A DNA stretch of 64,000 nt from Chrysopilus asiliformis (Eukaryota > Arthropoda > Insecta > Diptera > Rhagionidae): the NCBI GenBank assembly GCA_964034945.1, contig OZ035962.1, forward strand, positions 91,766,327-91,830,326. The letters run 5' to 3'. A program made the translations under genes and the position numbers. Position 1 is the first letter of the stretch. The number at the start of each line of letters is the position of its first letter. Positions 45,628 through 57,896 of the stretch are shown piece after piece. The notes under the pieces were generated by a model. The model saw only the letters and a program-made list of their open reading frames with translations. It searched no databases and had not been told where the DNA came from.

Positions 45628-46432
45628 GTAAGTCTATTCATTTGTGTAGCATTAAAAGTTACTTCAGGATATGCAAAAGTATTTTTTGCCTAACTCTTCC
45701 ATACATAAAAATTCAATTTAAGTATTTTTTTTCGCCGTGATAGAAGTATGAACTTTATTTATGTTACAGAAGAGACTGTTTTGTTTATAAAAGCACATTA
45801 CATAAAAGATTGTTTTGTTTATAAAGCCAAGACCGAAATGTGTCATTGGCATAATTCGATTGGAATTTGAATTTCGATCTCGAAAACGGAAACGGAAAGA
45901 TACTTTTCAAAATACAATATTATATAACTGTTTCGATCAAAAATTAGAGTTTCGGCCTCAAAAGCACTTTCGGCGGGCACTATACATAATGCTGAAATAT
46001 TCTCTTCAATTCATCTCATATTAAAAACCTTTTTTGAAATAACGGTATATTTCGATACCGGTTTTAGATATCGGATTTTAGTAAAAAACAAAAGTGTAGA
46101 AAATTTCATTGTCTCCAACGTTTGTCATACATAAAACTACCGAAAATGCGTAATTTTGGAGTAAATAATAAAAAATGAAATTGCGATTTCTAAAAAACCG
46201 CAATTTTGGTTACTTCCGGTTAACGAGTTTCCACTGATTTCCACCAACTTGATAAGATCGTCCCATTACAGGACGAAACAAACATCCATGTAAAATTTCA
46301 TGCCTCTAGCTCTAGTAGTTTTTGAAAAATCTTGTATAAAGACTTCAGGTCTAAAAAGGTCTAAAAACCTAACTATAATAACCAAACTGCACCTGTACAG
46401 GACCATGATCCTGTCAGTCGCAAAAATAGTCC

Positions 46433-46684
46433 GCGTTTGAGAGGAAGGTATTCAGAAGGATTTTTGGCCCCATACATGGGAGAGGACGATTCCGGAGACT
46501 CTACAATGACGAGGTCTATGAGAGATATCAGGACGTGCCCGTAGTCAAGCTCATAAGATTCAGCAGACTCTGGTGGGCTGGTCATGTCACTCGAATGAGT
46601 GAAAGTGACCCGGCTCGGAAAGTCTTCTGCGATAGGTTATTAACATCAAGGAAGAACCAACCTCAGATGGCAAGACTGCGTTGA
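46433..46684 (+). pseudogene. Non-LTR retrotransposon ORF2 C-terminal remnant
   Basis: 84 codons in one frame read FERKVFRRIFGP, then YNDEVYERYQDVPVVKLIRF, then LWWAGHVTRMSES. This is the familiar tail that follows the reverse-transcriptase domain in many insect non-LTR elements. A stop follows at 46682; recognisable sequence continues to about 46790 through further stops (a WDAKLEDIG-like piece). Dead, 5'-truncated copy. The element family cannot be resolved from this piece. Confidence 0.75.
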
Positions 46685-47639
46685 CCAGAAAGCGAAGAGA
46701 ATTGGGACGCAAAACTGGAGGACATCGGCATGTGACCGGGACCTCTAGCGAGAGACATTGGGCAGGCCAAAACCGGAAACCTACGTATAAAAAAAGTGAT
46801 TGTAGAATTTGAAGTTTAGCGTTTTAACATAAGTTTAAATTGTTTATTAATAAACTAAACTCCGGTTTTGCTTAAACTGCTGTTAAACTTTACTTAACAA
46901 AAATATGTATTAGTAGGGCCCAATGTTTTAAATGATTAACAAAATCCTATAATTATCGTCAATGGCGCCAAACTCTGTAATTTTCTCTGCGGCGATCGCC
47001 TGAAAAACAATCATCTGACGGCATTTTTAAATGAGTTCACAGACCTTTAATTGAACTGAAAATTTTATCGAGCCCGATACGTGCGACGATAGTTGATAAT
47101 CTCTCAATTTCTACTTAAATACCAGTAATCGTAATACTATAGATGTGGAATTGAATTCACCTTCTTATCGGATCGACCACAAAAGCCATTCGAATATTGG
47201 AACAGTTGCTGTTAGAGCGATTAACCATGCGCGTATCCGCAACGCATCTATCGGGGGGGAATTTTTACTCCAATTTCATTGATCTAAATTAAACCTAAAC
47301 CAAACTATCGTGCATTGTATGCTTGGGCATCAGTCAGACATGTAGAAAATGCATTTAGAACTATGAGACGGATATTGGGTTATCATCAGCATTCGACTTT
47401 CTAAGATATTTCACAATTTATTTACTGGTTATAGGCATTTAGTTGGAACAGATAGATAGACGTAGATATCGTCTTTACGAGAAGTTTCCATTTGCCATGC
47501 CCTTTGATCTCCATTTAATTGGGCCATTCATCAACTTTTACGTGAATAATAGGAATTGTTTTTCATATCTATTAGCATTATATATAATAGTTTTATTGTA
47601 GAGTAAATGTTATAAAAACAAAGTTTTCTTTTTACAAAA

Positions 47640-48550
47640 TAATATCAGCAGTTCTCTCTCTCCCTCTCCCTCTCTCCCTTTCTTCCTCTCTCCCTTTCTT
47701 CCTCTCTCCCTTTCTTCCTCTCTCCCTTTCTTCCACTCTCCCTTTCTTCCTCTCTCCCTTTCTCTCTCCCTTTCTCTCTCCCTTTCTCTCTCCATTTCTT
47801 TCTCTCTCCCTTTCTTTCTCTCTCCCTTTCTTCCTCTCTCCCTCTCTCTCCCTTTCTTCCTCTCTCCCTCTCTCTCCCTTTCTTCCTCTCTCCCTTTCTC
47901 TCCCTTTCTTCCTCTCTCCCTTTCTCTCTCCCTTTCTTCCTCTCTTCCTTTCTCTCTCCCTTTCTTCCTCTCTCCCTCTCCCTCTCCCTCTCTCTCTCCC
48001 TCTCTCTCTCCCTCTCTCCCTCCCTCTCTCTCTCCCTCTCTCTCTCTCTTCCTCTCTCTCTTTCTTCGTCTCTCCCTCTCTCTCTCTCTTCCTCTCTCTC
48101 TTTCTTCGTCTCTCCCTCTCTCTCTCCCTCTTTCCCTCTCTCTCTCCCTCTTTCCCTCTCTCTCTCCCTCTTTCCCTCTCTCTCTCCCTCTCTCTCCCTC
48201 TCTCTCCCTCTCTCTCCCTCTCTCTCCCTCTCTCTCCCTCTCTCTCCCTCTCTCTCTCCCTCTCTCTCTCTCCCTCTCTCTCTCCCTCTCTCTCTCCCTC
48301 TCTCTCTCCCTCTCTCTCTCTCTCTCCCTCTCTCCCTCTTTCCCTCTTTCCTTTCCTCTCCCAGTCTTTCCCTCTCTCTCTTCGTCTGTCCCTCTCTCTC
48401 TCCCTCTCTCCCTCTTTCCCTCTCTCTCTCCCTCTTTCCCTCTCTCTCTCCCTCTCTCTCCCTCTCTCTCCCTCTCTCTCCCTCTCTCTCCCTCTCTCTC
48501 CCTCTCTCTCCCTCTCTCTCCCTCTCTCTCTCCCTCTCTCTCTCTCTCCC

Positions 48551-48581
<31 letters not shown>

Positions 48582-48787
48582 CCCTCTCCCTCTCTCTCCC
48601 TCTCTCTCTCCCTCTCTCCCTCTTTCCCTCTTTCCCTCTTTCCCTGCCTCTCCCAGTCTTTCCCTCTCTCTCTTCGTCTGTCCCTCTCTCTCCCTCTCTC
48701 TCTCCCCCTCTCTCTCTCCCTGTCTCTCCCTCTCTCTCTTTCCTCTCTCTCCCTCTCTCTCTTTCCTCTCTCTCCCTCTCTCTCTCA
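47640..48787. repeat. 1.15-kb polypyrimidine (CT-rich) satellite tract
   Basis: The plus strand is almost purely C and T for about 1150 bases, built of CTCTCTCTCCCTCTC-like units of variable length. At the left are CTTTCTTCCTCTCTCCC units of about 17 bases. Near 48320-48420 and 48600-48700 a longer block with CCCAGTCTTTCCCTCTCTC and TTCGTCTGTCCC is repeated, so the array has higher-order structure. The long Arg/Glu frames on the minus strand are a by-product of GA repeats. Such tracts can form intramolecular triplexes; that is inference. Confidence 0.95.
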
Positions 48788-49025
48788 GGAATGGTCCAAT
48801 TTTGCCCGTTCAAGAACTTAGCCTAACCATTTTTGAGAGACGCAACTTTACAAAATTTCAAGTGTTTAGCTCAATCCTTTCGAAAGTTATGGTGTTCACG
48901 GGCAGATAGACGGACGGACATGCGGAAATTAAAATCTTTTGTAATCCCTAACACCATATTGTAGTTGATTTTTGTGTCCGATGATTGGTTTGATTCGTTG
49001 CAAACGGTATAATAAATCTAATAGA
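48788..49025 (+). repeat. Dispersed repeat family member
   Basis: It starts at AATGGTCCAATTTTGCCCGT and runs through TCGAAAGTTATGGTG and GACGGACGGACATGCGGAAA, closely matching 4132-4370. It abuts the polypyrimidine tract directly, so the tract may have grown at or within this repeat. Confidence 0.6.
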
Positions 49026-50099
49026 CTCCTATATGATATATCATATAAAGTATAAAAAGGGATGGACTCCCTCAAACTCCGTTTCGGTGCATAATCGACT
49101 CCGACAGTGTACTAGAAATATTAAAGTTTAAAAAACTAGACTGAATGACGCCGTTAAGGTTCTTAAAATTTTCGTTAAAAAGTTTTAGACGTATTGGAAT
49201 TGTAAGTTCATTATTTCGCACAATTTATCACGCAAGAAAATTCCTATATATACAATTTTTTTTCAATTCTCATTGGAAATTCCTTGAAATGCTCGAATAC
49301 CACGAGTACATATCGAAATAAAAGCAACGCAAAAAAAATGTCGATATTGATATTAGGTCGTAGTAAGATTTCGTCGTATAATATAAATGCTATTGGCCAC
49401 CCATAGCCAAGTTAATCTCATTGAACAGTCATCAGGCGGCGAATTGTGTGACTCATGTTTTCGCCAGATATGTGGATGACGATTTCTTACAGGCATCGCC
49501 ATACGACAGTACCGCACTATGTCAATATCCATATGCATATGGATTCCATCAAATCCCTCGCACTTCCAAGTCAAACCAGCCCTGCTGGAGCTCGCCAAGC
49601 CATACTGCTTGCTGTCCATGTATTTCGATGGCACTTCAATGGAGCCACTTGGTCGGAATGATGGCTGTGGATGATAATGACGACAAATCCCAATCGCTGG
49701 CAGTAGTGGAAGTGGAAGCGAATGATTGGAGCCCATTGCCCATAGAAAAGCGCGAGATATGAGTTGAATGATGCTTCATGGAGCTGCGTTCGTTTTTGGG
49801 GTGCTTCTATCTCGGTTTTGGTGCGGGTGAGAGATCCACCCAGCTTTGGTAACTGGTTTTCGTTATCTGTGGCCATAATATTATTGCTGCTGTTGGTGTT
49901 GCTTTTTTTGTTCCTTTTTTATCCTCATTTTGCATAACACAGGTCGAGTTAAAGGTGAAATTATGCGAAGAGAATTCTTATGTTTGGTGGTAACTTCAAT
50001 CTCCATCGGTGAGGATTCGTTTGGGAGGTTTTCGGAAATTAATCTTTGCTTTTTTTGGAAATCAAGCAGACAATAGTATCTCATTAACAACACCTAGGA

Positions 50100-50199
50100 T
50101 TAAAAATTCATAATCGGGAGGTGGTTTTGTACAAAAATCCCACACATATGGAGTGTGGGATTTTTTGCACAAACCCACCCCCCGATTATGAATTTTTAA
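50100..50199. repeat. 100-bp foldback hairpin
   Basis: TTAAAAATTCATAATCGGG with following sequence returns inverted, ending at 50199. Arms are about 45 bases with a few mismatches around a short loop (ATATG). TTAA stands at both extremities, compatible with a piggyBac-type target, though it may be part of the arms. Noncoding. Confidence 0.7.
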
Positions 50200-51420
50200 C
50201 ATTTAAGCCACCTGCAAATGAAGTCAATTGATTCGATTTTGACCTCAAAATACGCAGGCATTTTTCAGACAAGAAACCTCGTCGATCCTCTGGATTATGT
50301 CACTTCTCGACGTTTAGTCATCCCAAAAACATCAAAGTTCTTCTCCCTCCAACTAAATATAATTCAATCAGAATCGTACTTGGAAAACATTTATAAAGTT
50401 GGCCTATCCACGATTCGCTGCTTGCGACATAGCATAAAATAAGTGCGATTTGAGTCAAAATTTCGTTTCATTTCGATTTCGATTGACTTTGACTTGTGCC
50501 CAACATAAATTGCTTTACGCTTTAGTCATTCGAAAACGTCTTGCGTCCAACTCTGCTCTGTCTCACCCCATCAGACGGAATTTTCTTAAAGGCGACCCTG
50601 CGGCGGAATTGGCAGAGCAGCACAATCGAAGCGAAGCCGTTTTTTTTGTCAATTTCTGCGTTGAAAGCTCCAGTAAAGAAGCTAAGGTCACACTAGAGAG
50701 GGAAAATAAGTTATGATGTCATGGAAATGTTTTTTCTTTTTGCTTTTCGACGTTTTTTGTGGTTTCGGGGGGCACGATTTACTAGCAAAAACTCAGCATA
50801 TGCACACAATCTGAATTGTTGTTGTTGTTGACTTTTCACGTCGAAAACTGATTTGTAGTTAGGGAGTTGGAGCTCAAAAGGTATACAATTTCGCTGCTCC
50901 TAAACATAATATAGCTATGCGTCCTATTTATTTTCATCGACTTTGCATATTTTTAGCACAAGGAATTTTTATTATGCGTGAATGTCTGTAATTTTTTGAT
51001 AGTTTTAGGACTTTGAGTCATGGTAAGCGTTAGTCGATATCCTTTTTGTGAAGCGCTGAATGTCATAAATTTGCAAAATCGATTTTAATACGAAAAGCCC
51101 TAGTAATTCGGGTTTTAAAAACGCTTCTGTACGTATTTTATGAGGCGTTGAGAGCAAGAGTGGCCCAACCCACATGTCGAAATCGTGATTTTTTTGGTGT
51201 TTGAATCACTATTGCGAGTGAGTTTTTAGATAAAAATGTTTCAATGCACAAAAGAACATTTCAACATTGAGTAATAAAGTCCACACAAATTTTTTGTTTT
51301 CCAAAAATTTACAGTAAATAATAGTACAAAATGGAAAAGCTTCAAAAACTCCCACTTTTGCTCTGATAGCCTTATATATAATCTTTATGTTTGTTAAAAT
51401 ATAAGAAAATCAACTCTTCT

Positions 51421-51509
51421 ACTAGCATTTTTGGTGTATGGCACGTACCTGCCACTAAACAACATACACTTCTAGTGGCAGATACGTGCCATACACCAAA
51501 AATGCTAGT
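51421..51509. repeat. Near-perfect 37-bp-arm hairpin
   Basis: The 37 bases at 51421-51457 (ACTAGCATTTTTGGTGTATG...) return inverted at 51473-51509 with one mismatch. The loop is 15 bases. The size resembles a microRNA precursor, but the near-perfect match is more like a very small MITE. Confidence 0.75.
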
Positions 51510-52150
51510 TAGGCGTCGTTTACCCCTGGAACTCTATTCAGGCGGATTTTATTCTTGTACACTAAATTCATATTGCAGTACCTAACAAAAATTCAGAAAT
51601 TTCTTCTTAAAAACGCCCAAACTCGAACTTTTCATAAAAAACCGTTCGAATAAATTAAAAATTTGACAACTTTTGCTTACATCTGACATTTTATTACAGC
51701 GAATTTTATTCTGCGACACTAAATTCATGTTTCACAACCATTTAAATTACAATTTTTTTAATAGTTCCAGCCAGAGCTTAGGGGAAGATCCGTTAATGCC
51801 GAAGCACAGCTCAGGATGGTCGGAAGAACCAAAAGGAGATGTCGGAGATTTGTACCTTTGACGGTTTTTACGTATCTTGAACGGTTCTCGAGATATTTGA
51901 AAAAATACAGTATTATTTTTTACACATTTTTTCCGAATTTAAATATTGCAGAGGAAAGTTTTATGTTGATCACAACTGATATTTTTAATTGTAATCTCTC
52001 AGAAAAAATTAAAAATTTTATAACAAAGATTCCCTTACAGATTTTCAAGTTATTTTTCATAAGTAAAAGAAAATTCCATGAAAAGTAATTAAAATCTATT
52101 TTAATGATGTGAAAATATTTCAAATTATCGAATCTATTTTTGAGCGACAT

Positions 52151-53814
52151 AAGGTAAGTGTACACTATTACGGCCTAGTACATTATTCCGTCCCATTTCA
52201 TTAAAAGTCATAAAATAAGAAAACTGATCAACTTTTGAGGAAATCACTTGATAAAACTTGATCAGTAATGTTTACTGTGTCTAAAAATGAAGTGTAGTAT
52301 ATATTATTGTCTATCAATTACAATTAATAATCCTATTTTGATAAGTAATTCTGTGAAAAGTGCTGTGCCAAGTAAACGTGTTGTGTGAATCGTCAAGGAA
52401 CTGAAGCAATTTTCTTAAGATCACAAAAAGTAAAAGGTAAGTCATTTCTAACTACATCTTTGTTTTTGTTAAAATTGTGCCTTTTTTTAAGTATTTTTAT
52501 TTGTATCAAAGTGTTACTCTGTGTTTTTTTTACTAAACAAGCCGTTTTACTGTCGGACGGAATTACGTTCACTAAATAATCTGACGTGTACATTATTCCG
52601 TGCCTAGGACGGAATTGACGAATAATAATTAGTTTTTCTTTGGCTTTTTTTACAATCAATCATAAAATAAATAATTAGTTATCGGTTTTATTAAATAAAG
52701 TATACCATATAGGTGCACTTGAGCAAATTCCGGGCCACATTTTTTCTTACTGTTTTTTAGTTATTTGAGATTTTATCAACAACTTTTTTTATATTATAAG
52801 AGAATCTTCTCCATACCACGTTTTTTGTTATTCATTACAATTTGTGTAAAATCCGAGAATTGTGTAACTTTATTATTATAAAATAAAAGAGTAATATTTT
52901 TACTACAAGTTTTGATTAAAAACACTAAAATTATATTTATATTCTACTATTTTACTTAGCACGGAATTTGGTTCCCGATGTACAATATTCCGTGACAAAG
53001 ACGGAATTCGCAATCGAATTAAAAACAATGACAATGTGCGGAGCCAACTGGCGTTGGCCTGAACACGATGAGGTCCTTTTTATGACGCTAAAGATGTCTT
53101 GAAGAAAATTAACTTTCAACTGCTTTTAAATAATAGAGGAATTTATTCTATTCAAGACTTTAACTGAGCAAATAATGCAACTGTTTAAGAAAATATATTT
53201 TATATTAACTTCAATGCAATGAATTGTGATTTTTTTTTATTTTTGTATTATATATAGAAAATATATATTTTTTTTATCGAATACATATTCTATAATCGAA
53301 TAAATACATATCTGCATAAATATTGTTTTTCTTATTTAAATATTTGTTGTGTTTTATAGGGAGGAAAATGATATTATGTATACTTAAGTGTTTAAACTTT
53401 CAAAAAATTCAAATTATTAAATTAAAATTTCTTCATATTGGATATTTCACGATTTACGCCGCTATTGTAACTGTTTTTATGTTTATTTCATAAAACTTAA
53501 GCTCTCTCATACTGCTTTGTGTGCAAAACTGCAATCCCCATAGATAGGCCGGAATTAGGTACTTACTAGCACGGAATTAAATACAACGTCATTTTTTTAG
53601 CACGGAATTACAGACAATTAAGGTGTTAACAAATTTATCAATAAATAATATAAAATATATTTTTACAAGTATGACACATATAAAAATCTACACAGAATTG
53701 ATACTAAATAATGCTAAAAAAGTTTGGCATTGCTGCTTTATCTTGGAAAAGCACAAATTCAACTGAAAGTGGCAGAACCCTTAATGGCACGGAATATGGT
53801 ACAGTTACCTTAAT
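52151..53814. mobile_element. Non-autonomous DNA transposon with repeated ATTCCGT motifs
   Basis: AAGGTAAGTGTACACTATTA near 52152 and, inverted at the right end, AAGGTAACTGTACCATATTC (from about 53814) form diverged terminal inverted repeats of about 26 bases. Along the 1.66 kb between them the heptamer ATTCCGT or its inverse ACGGAAT/CGGAATT recurs about ten times, often next to TACA or GCAC. No open frame of note. No target duplication could be fixed, so the superfamily is unknown. Confidence 0.6.
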
Positions 53815-55429
53815 AAAGTGAAATTAAATGAAACACCCCTCAAGCAATAATTCGAATTTTTTTTAAAAAGGAAAAAACCATCAGAAGCTGATAACGAAAT
53901 GAAGTTTATTCTATAAAGAAACTCAACTTGAACACATTTGAAAATCTATCATAAAATGTGGGCATGGTACAGTAGTGCTGTCTGTCTGTTTATTGAACTT
54001 TAAAGAAATTTTGCCATGGGCGAGATGAAAAAAAAAATTTCTAATGATTTAATGAAAAACGCCTGCCCGCAACATAAAATAACAGCATTTGGTTTTGGTT
54101 TTGCTTTGGTCGCCCGCACACAATAAATGAATTTATGAGATAGAAAGTCATCTATCACTTAATATGGGAATATGTCACTGTGAAGAGTGCAGTTCCAGCT
54201 TCAACTCCAAAAAACAACACATGTGAATGCAATTCACTTATCGTGATTAAACGCCACTTTAAATATCGGGAATCCGGCCGGTCGGTGGAGTGAATTGGGG
54301 AACGCACAGCAGTGCATTTCCAGCTAAAAGACAAAACTCCCAGTTTATTTGCTGCTGGTCGAGTGTTGCTTTTATCCCGAAATTATATCGAATTGTGTCC
54401 CGTTCCGACGACGCTTGCGCCCAAACACAGTCGCTTGACGAATTTCTGGAGTACAATCAAAATGTGGTTGAGACGGGAACAACGTGCTTGTAGTTTTCTA
54501 TACAATCGCTGCACCAGATTAGACCATACCAGCCCTACGTCCCTCTGGTTCATTCCCAGAGAGTCCCGCTTCCAATCAAGTTGCGATAGACGACGTGCCG
54601 GCTAGGGCAATAGCCTTAAGATTGGAAAGGGCCACTTACACATAATACTGTCGCATACTAGCTGAATACACACTGCCGGCAATGATGCGCTAGATTTGAG
54701 AGGCACTTCCTTTATAGGATTTTGATGGGGACTCCCCGGGGACCTAGTGTTGGCGGTAACTTTTGTTCTTATGCGTTTCTCATGGTATGAAATCAAAGTA
54801 GTCGTTTGTGTTTTTTTATTTTATTTTTTAAATTTCCCGCCGTCTTTGACGAAATGAAAATCAGTAGACGAAAGACTAGACCACTCAGTTTCTTCCTTTG
54901 CCCTTGACGTCGAATTCTCCATAATGTATCGCTGGAAGGTGGGATTAAGGTTGGATTCAATAAGCGAAAGATTTCGTCTTTCAGCATAAAGACGACCATT
55001 TTCTACCGCAAATGTTTGTATCGATTGCGGTTTATGTTGTATCAGGCGATATTTCTTTCATTTCTTTTCATTCACTTAAATTTAAAAAAATGCTGAATTT
55101 ACTCGATAAACAAAAGTTTATTTGTTTATAGGTTAAATTTTTGATTAGAGAACAGGAAATTGGTTTTAATTAACCTTCGATTAGAATATGACCGATTTTT
55201 CTTATAATGAAAATTTTATGATGTGTGATTCATTCTTTATATTGTTAAGAAGTTTTAGTAGAACGAAAATAAGAAACATAATAAAAGGTATAATTGCTAA
55301 TCTGGCAATCATTGAAAACCCGTATGGTGATTTAAGTGAACAGCGAACAGTTGTATCAAAATTCCACTTTGAAGTCAAACTTTTCAAGAAGATTTTTTTA
55401 AATTTATTCCAATCGGATTTTGATGTTTG

Positions 55430-55815
55430 AGAGTTTTATGTAGAATCATATCCTAAATAACTTTTGTTGTTGCACTTTTTTGATAAGATGCACCGTTTCT
55501 GAGATATTCGCAAAAAACGTTTTCGTTCGTATGGGGGGTACCCCCCTAATGATTCATTTTTGCCCATTAACGAATTTAGCCTTGCATTTTACGAAAAACG
55601 AATCTGCATAAAATTTCAAGTCTTTAGCTCAACCCGTGCGCCAGCAATCCGCGCCACAGACGGACGGACAGACGGACGGACGGACATGCAAAAATTAATT
55701 ATTTTTATCATTCTAAACACACTGGTGTAATTCATTTTTGTGTGTGATGACGGGATCTTGGCATTACAAACGGTAAGGCAAATTTAATATACCCTTCGGT
55801 TTCACCATACGGGTA
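55430..55815 (+). repeat. Dispersed repeat family member, most complete 3' end
   Basis: It shares with 3815-4370 and 48788-49025 the blocks TTTTGCCCATTAACGAATTTAGCC, AAATTTCAAGTCTTTAGCTCAA and an ACGGACGGACAGACGGACGG run. It adds a 3' part ending TTCGGTTTCACCATACGGGT. An inverted, partial copy of the sequence immediately after it (55815-55930) exists at 51840-51985. Confidence 0.6.
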
Positions 55816-56160
55816 TAAAAAATATCAGTTGTGATCAACACAAAACTTTCCTCTGCAATATTTGGCTTCACAAAAAATATGTAAGAAGTGTTGTTTTTTT
55901 CAAATATCTCGAGAAACGTTAAAGATACGTAAACCCTGTTCCCCGAACGCCCTTCCCCGAAGGATCCGGTGTCCTGGGAAACATGGACGGATGACAAATG
56001 GTAACCCTATCGACAGGTCAAAAAGTAAAGGAATTTTTTTCGTCATTGGCTCGAATTTTACATCCCATCCCCATTTTTAGTTCAAAAGCTTGAGATATTC
56101 GTCAGGCGCGGCCTGAGTTGCTTTTGCACTATTTTAGTCTTTTGACATATGATTTAATAA

Positions 56161-56287
56161 GAGCCGTTTGCACCAAAGGAACTTAATAAGTTATGTATAA
56201 CTTAAATTATTTAAGTCCCAGAATTTCTACGGTTTAAGTAGGCCAACCGCATCTTAATTTTTTAAGAATAGTATGCGCAAACGGGGC
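56161..56287. mobile_element. Harbinger-type MITE (GTTTGC ends), copy 2
   Basis: A 127-bp element in the same orientation as the one at 16963-17088 and alike throughout, with TAA on both sides (56158-56160 and 56288-56290). The interior phrase AAGTCCCAGAATTTCT is shared. Noncoding. Confidence 0.75.
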
Positions 56288-57367
56288 TAAATAAAGATAA
56301 CCGCAAAATGTCCTGGAAAAACTGTTTTAGAATTGTAAAAATTTCACAATATTAATAAGGAAATGTTTTTTAATCGTTTAATATTTAGCTTATAAAAGTT
56401 TTGATTTGAATCCAACTATATTCTGATTGAGTCAGTAACCATAGTTTCCTAAAAAAAATAAAGATTTTTTTACATCACGTCCATAACTCATTGCCATTGA
56501 ACTTGATAAGTCATATACATATGCTGCCGCTTGCCAGAAGAAACAAAAAAAAATCTATACTTTATTTACTTACTTCCGGCTAGATTTAAATTTGACTACG
56601 AAGAATTTCTGATTCGCTTCATGCTGTGACTAAGAAAACTTTTGATGAGTTGCCATAAATTCAAAACTCTACAAAATATGCTAAATGAACGTGATTTTCA
56701 TTTACACAAGTTTCAAGTGAGAAAAATTGATTTCTTATCGGTAACAAACAATTTACGGAATAACTCGTCATGCAGTAAAATGTTGATGTAAGCAAATTTT
56801 TGCATATTTTCTACATCGATGTGGCCGTAATCACCACTACCTCTGTTACATCATCATTAGACGCGGTCGAGACTATAAGATCATAGATAGATTCACCTTG
56901 GATTTAAAGGTACTCATTCCAATGTGGTCGATTACGGGCACAAATTCACGTACAAATAGCAAAACTCAATTGAAAATTGCAATAAAAAAAATATGTTTGC
57001 ACGTTGAACCCGAAAAAACCACGCAGGCAAGACAATCATATTTGTGGAGGTGAACTTTTTTGCCCATTTTCTGCAAAAAAAAAAAAGTTTTGCCTGGCTA
57101 AATTACGCTCAACATGGCGAAAATCATAGCGCTTCACGCTCAGCGGTCCGAATGGAATTCTGAACCTACTCAAGGCCGTGCATGAACTTGAAAACTAAAT
57201 TTATTATTTTCGCTTTTGCGATTTCGGCTACTATTTCGGAATTATACATGATGAAAGAAATTAACAAAACTTATTTATCAACGACGAATGGTTTTTCTAT
57301 AATTTTCATACCCTGTGTGATTGATGGAAATCTGTGAAAAGTAAAGTTTCCAAAAAAAAATGTGATA

Positions 57368-57505
57368 GTGAAACCTCGGTTCGTGAACACCTCGGTTCGT
57401 GAACTTTTCGGTTCGTGAACTCCTCGGTTCGTGGACACCTCGGCTCGTGAACACCTCGGTTCGTGAACACCTCGGTTCGTGGACACCTCGGCTCGTGAAC
57501 ACCTC
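57368..57505. repeat. 16-bp tandem repeat (CCTCGGTTCGTGAACA units)
   Basis: About eight successive units vary between CACCTCGGTTCGTGAA, CTCCTCGGTTCGTGGA and CACCTCGGCTCGTGAA. Decayed single units continue to about 57590 (TTTCGGTTTGTGAACA). The unit resembles the ends of pogo/Tigger transposons, which are internally repetitive in the same way, so it may derive from such an end. That origin is inference. Confidence 0.8.
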
Positions 57506-57689
57506 GATTTTTTAAGGTTTTAGTTCGTCAACTACATTTAAGCCCAAAAAATGCGTCGGTGAACAATGTTTCGGTTTGTGAACAAAATTTCGGTTCTTAG
57601 ACTGGAATGTGGAGACAGAGTTCCAATCAAGTTCGAACAGAACTTATTGGTGTTTGAAAATTTATTGAGAAAACGGGAGAAACTTTTAA

Positions 57690-57847
57690 GGGGCTATACA
57701 TAAAATACGTCACACTTTCAGGGGGTGTGGTGGAGGGGGGTGGGGGGGTTATGCGGTAACGAGACAGCGCTACTGAACTCCATACAAAAAATCGCCAAAA
57801 AGTAGAGGTATTTCGAAATTTGCTGGACATATTTTATGTATAGTCCC
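57690..57847. mobile_element. TAA-flanked MITE (CATAAAATACGTCAC family)
   Basis: A 158-bp element flanked by TAA at 57687-57689 and 57848-57850. Ends are GGGGCTATACATAAAATACG and, inverted, GGACTATACATAAAATATG. A partial relative with CTGTCCATAAAATACGTCAC lies at about 59403-59480, and the margins at 34859 are similar. The TWA target suggests PIF/Harbinger. Confidence 0.75.
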
Positions 57848-57896
57848 TAATAATAATGTCTAATTTTTTTTGGAGAAGAAGGCACCTAAATATTAA

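Noticed and set aside
47632..48813. 393-codon minus-strand open frame of Arg/Glu repeats
   Set aside because: It is the translation of a GA satellite; neighbouring frames are open too and no non-repeat domain exists.
49353..49762. Pair of opposing 113-127-codon frames
   Set aside because: Neither strand has a recognisable domain; reported only as a compositional island.
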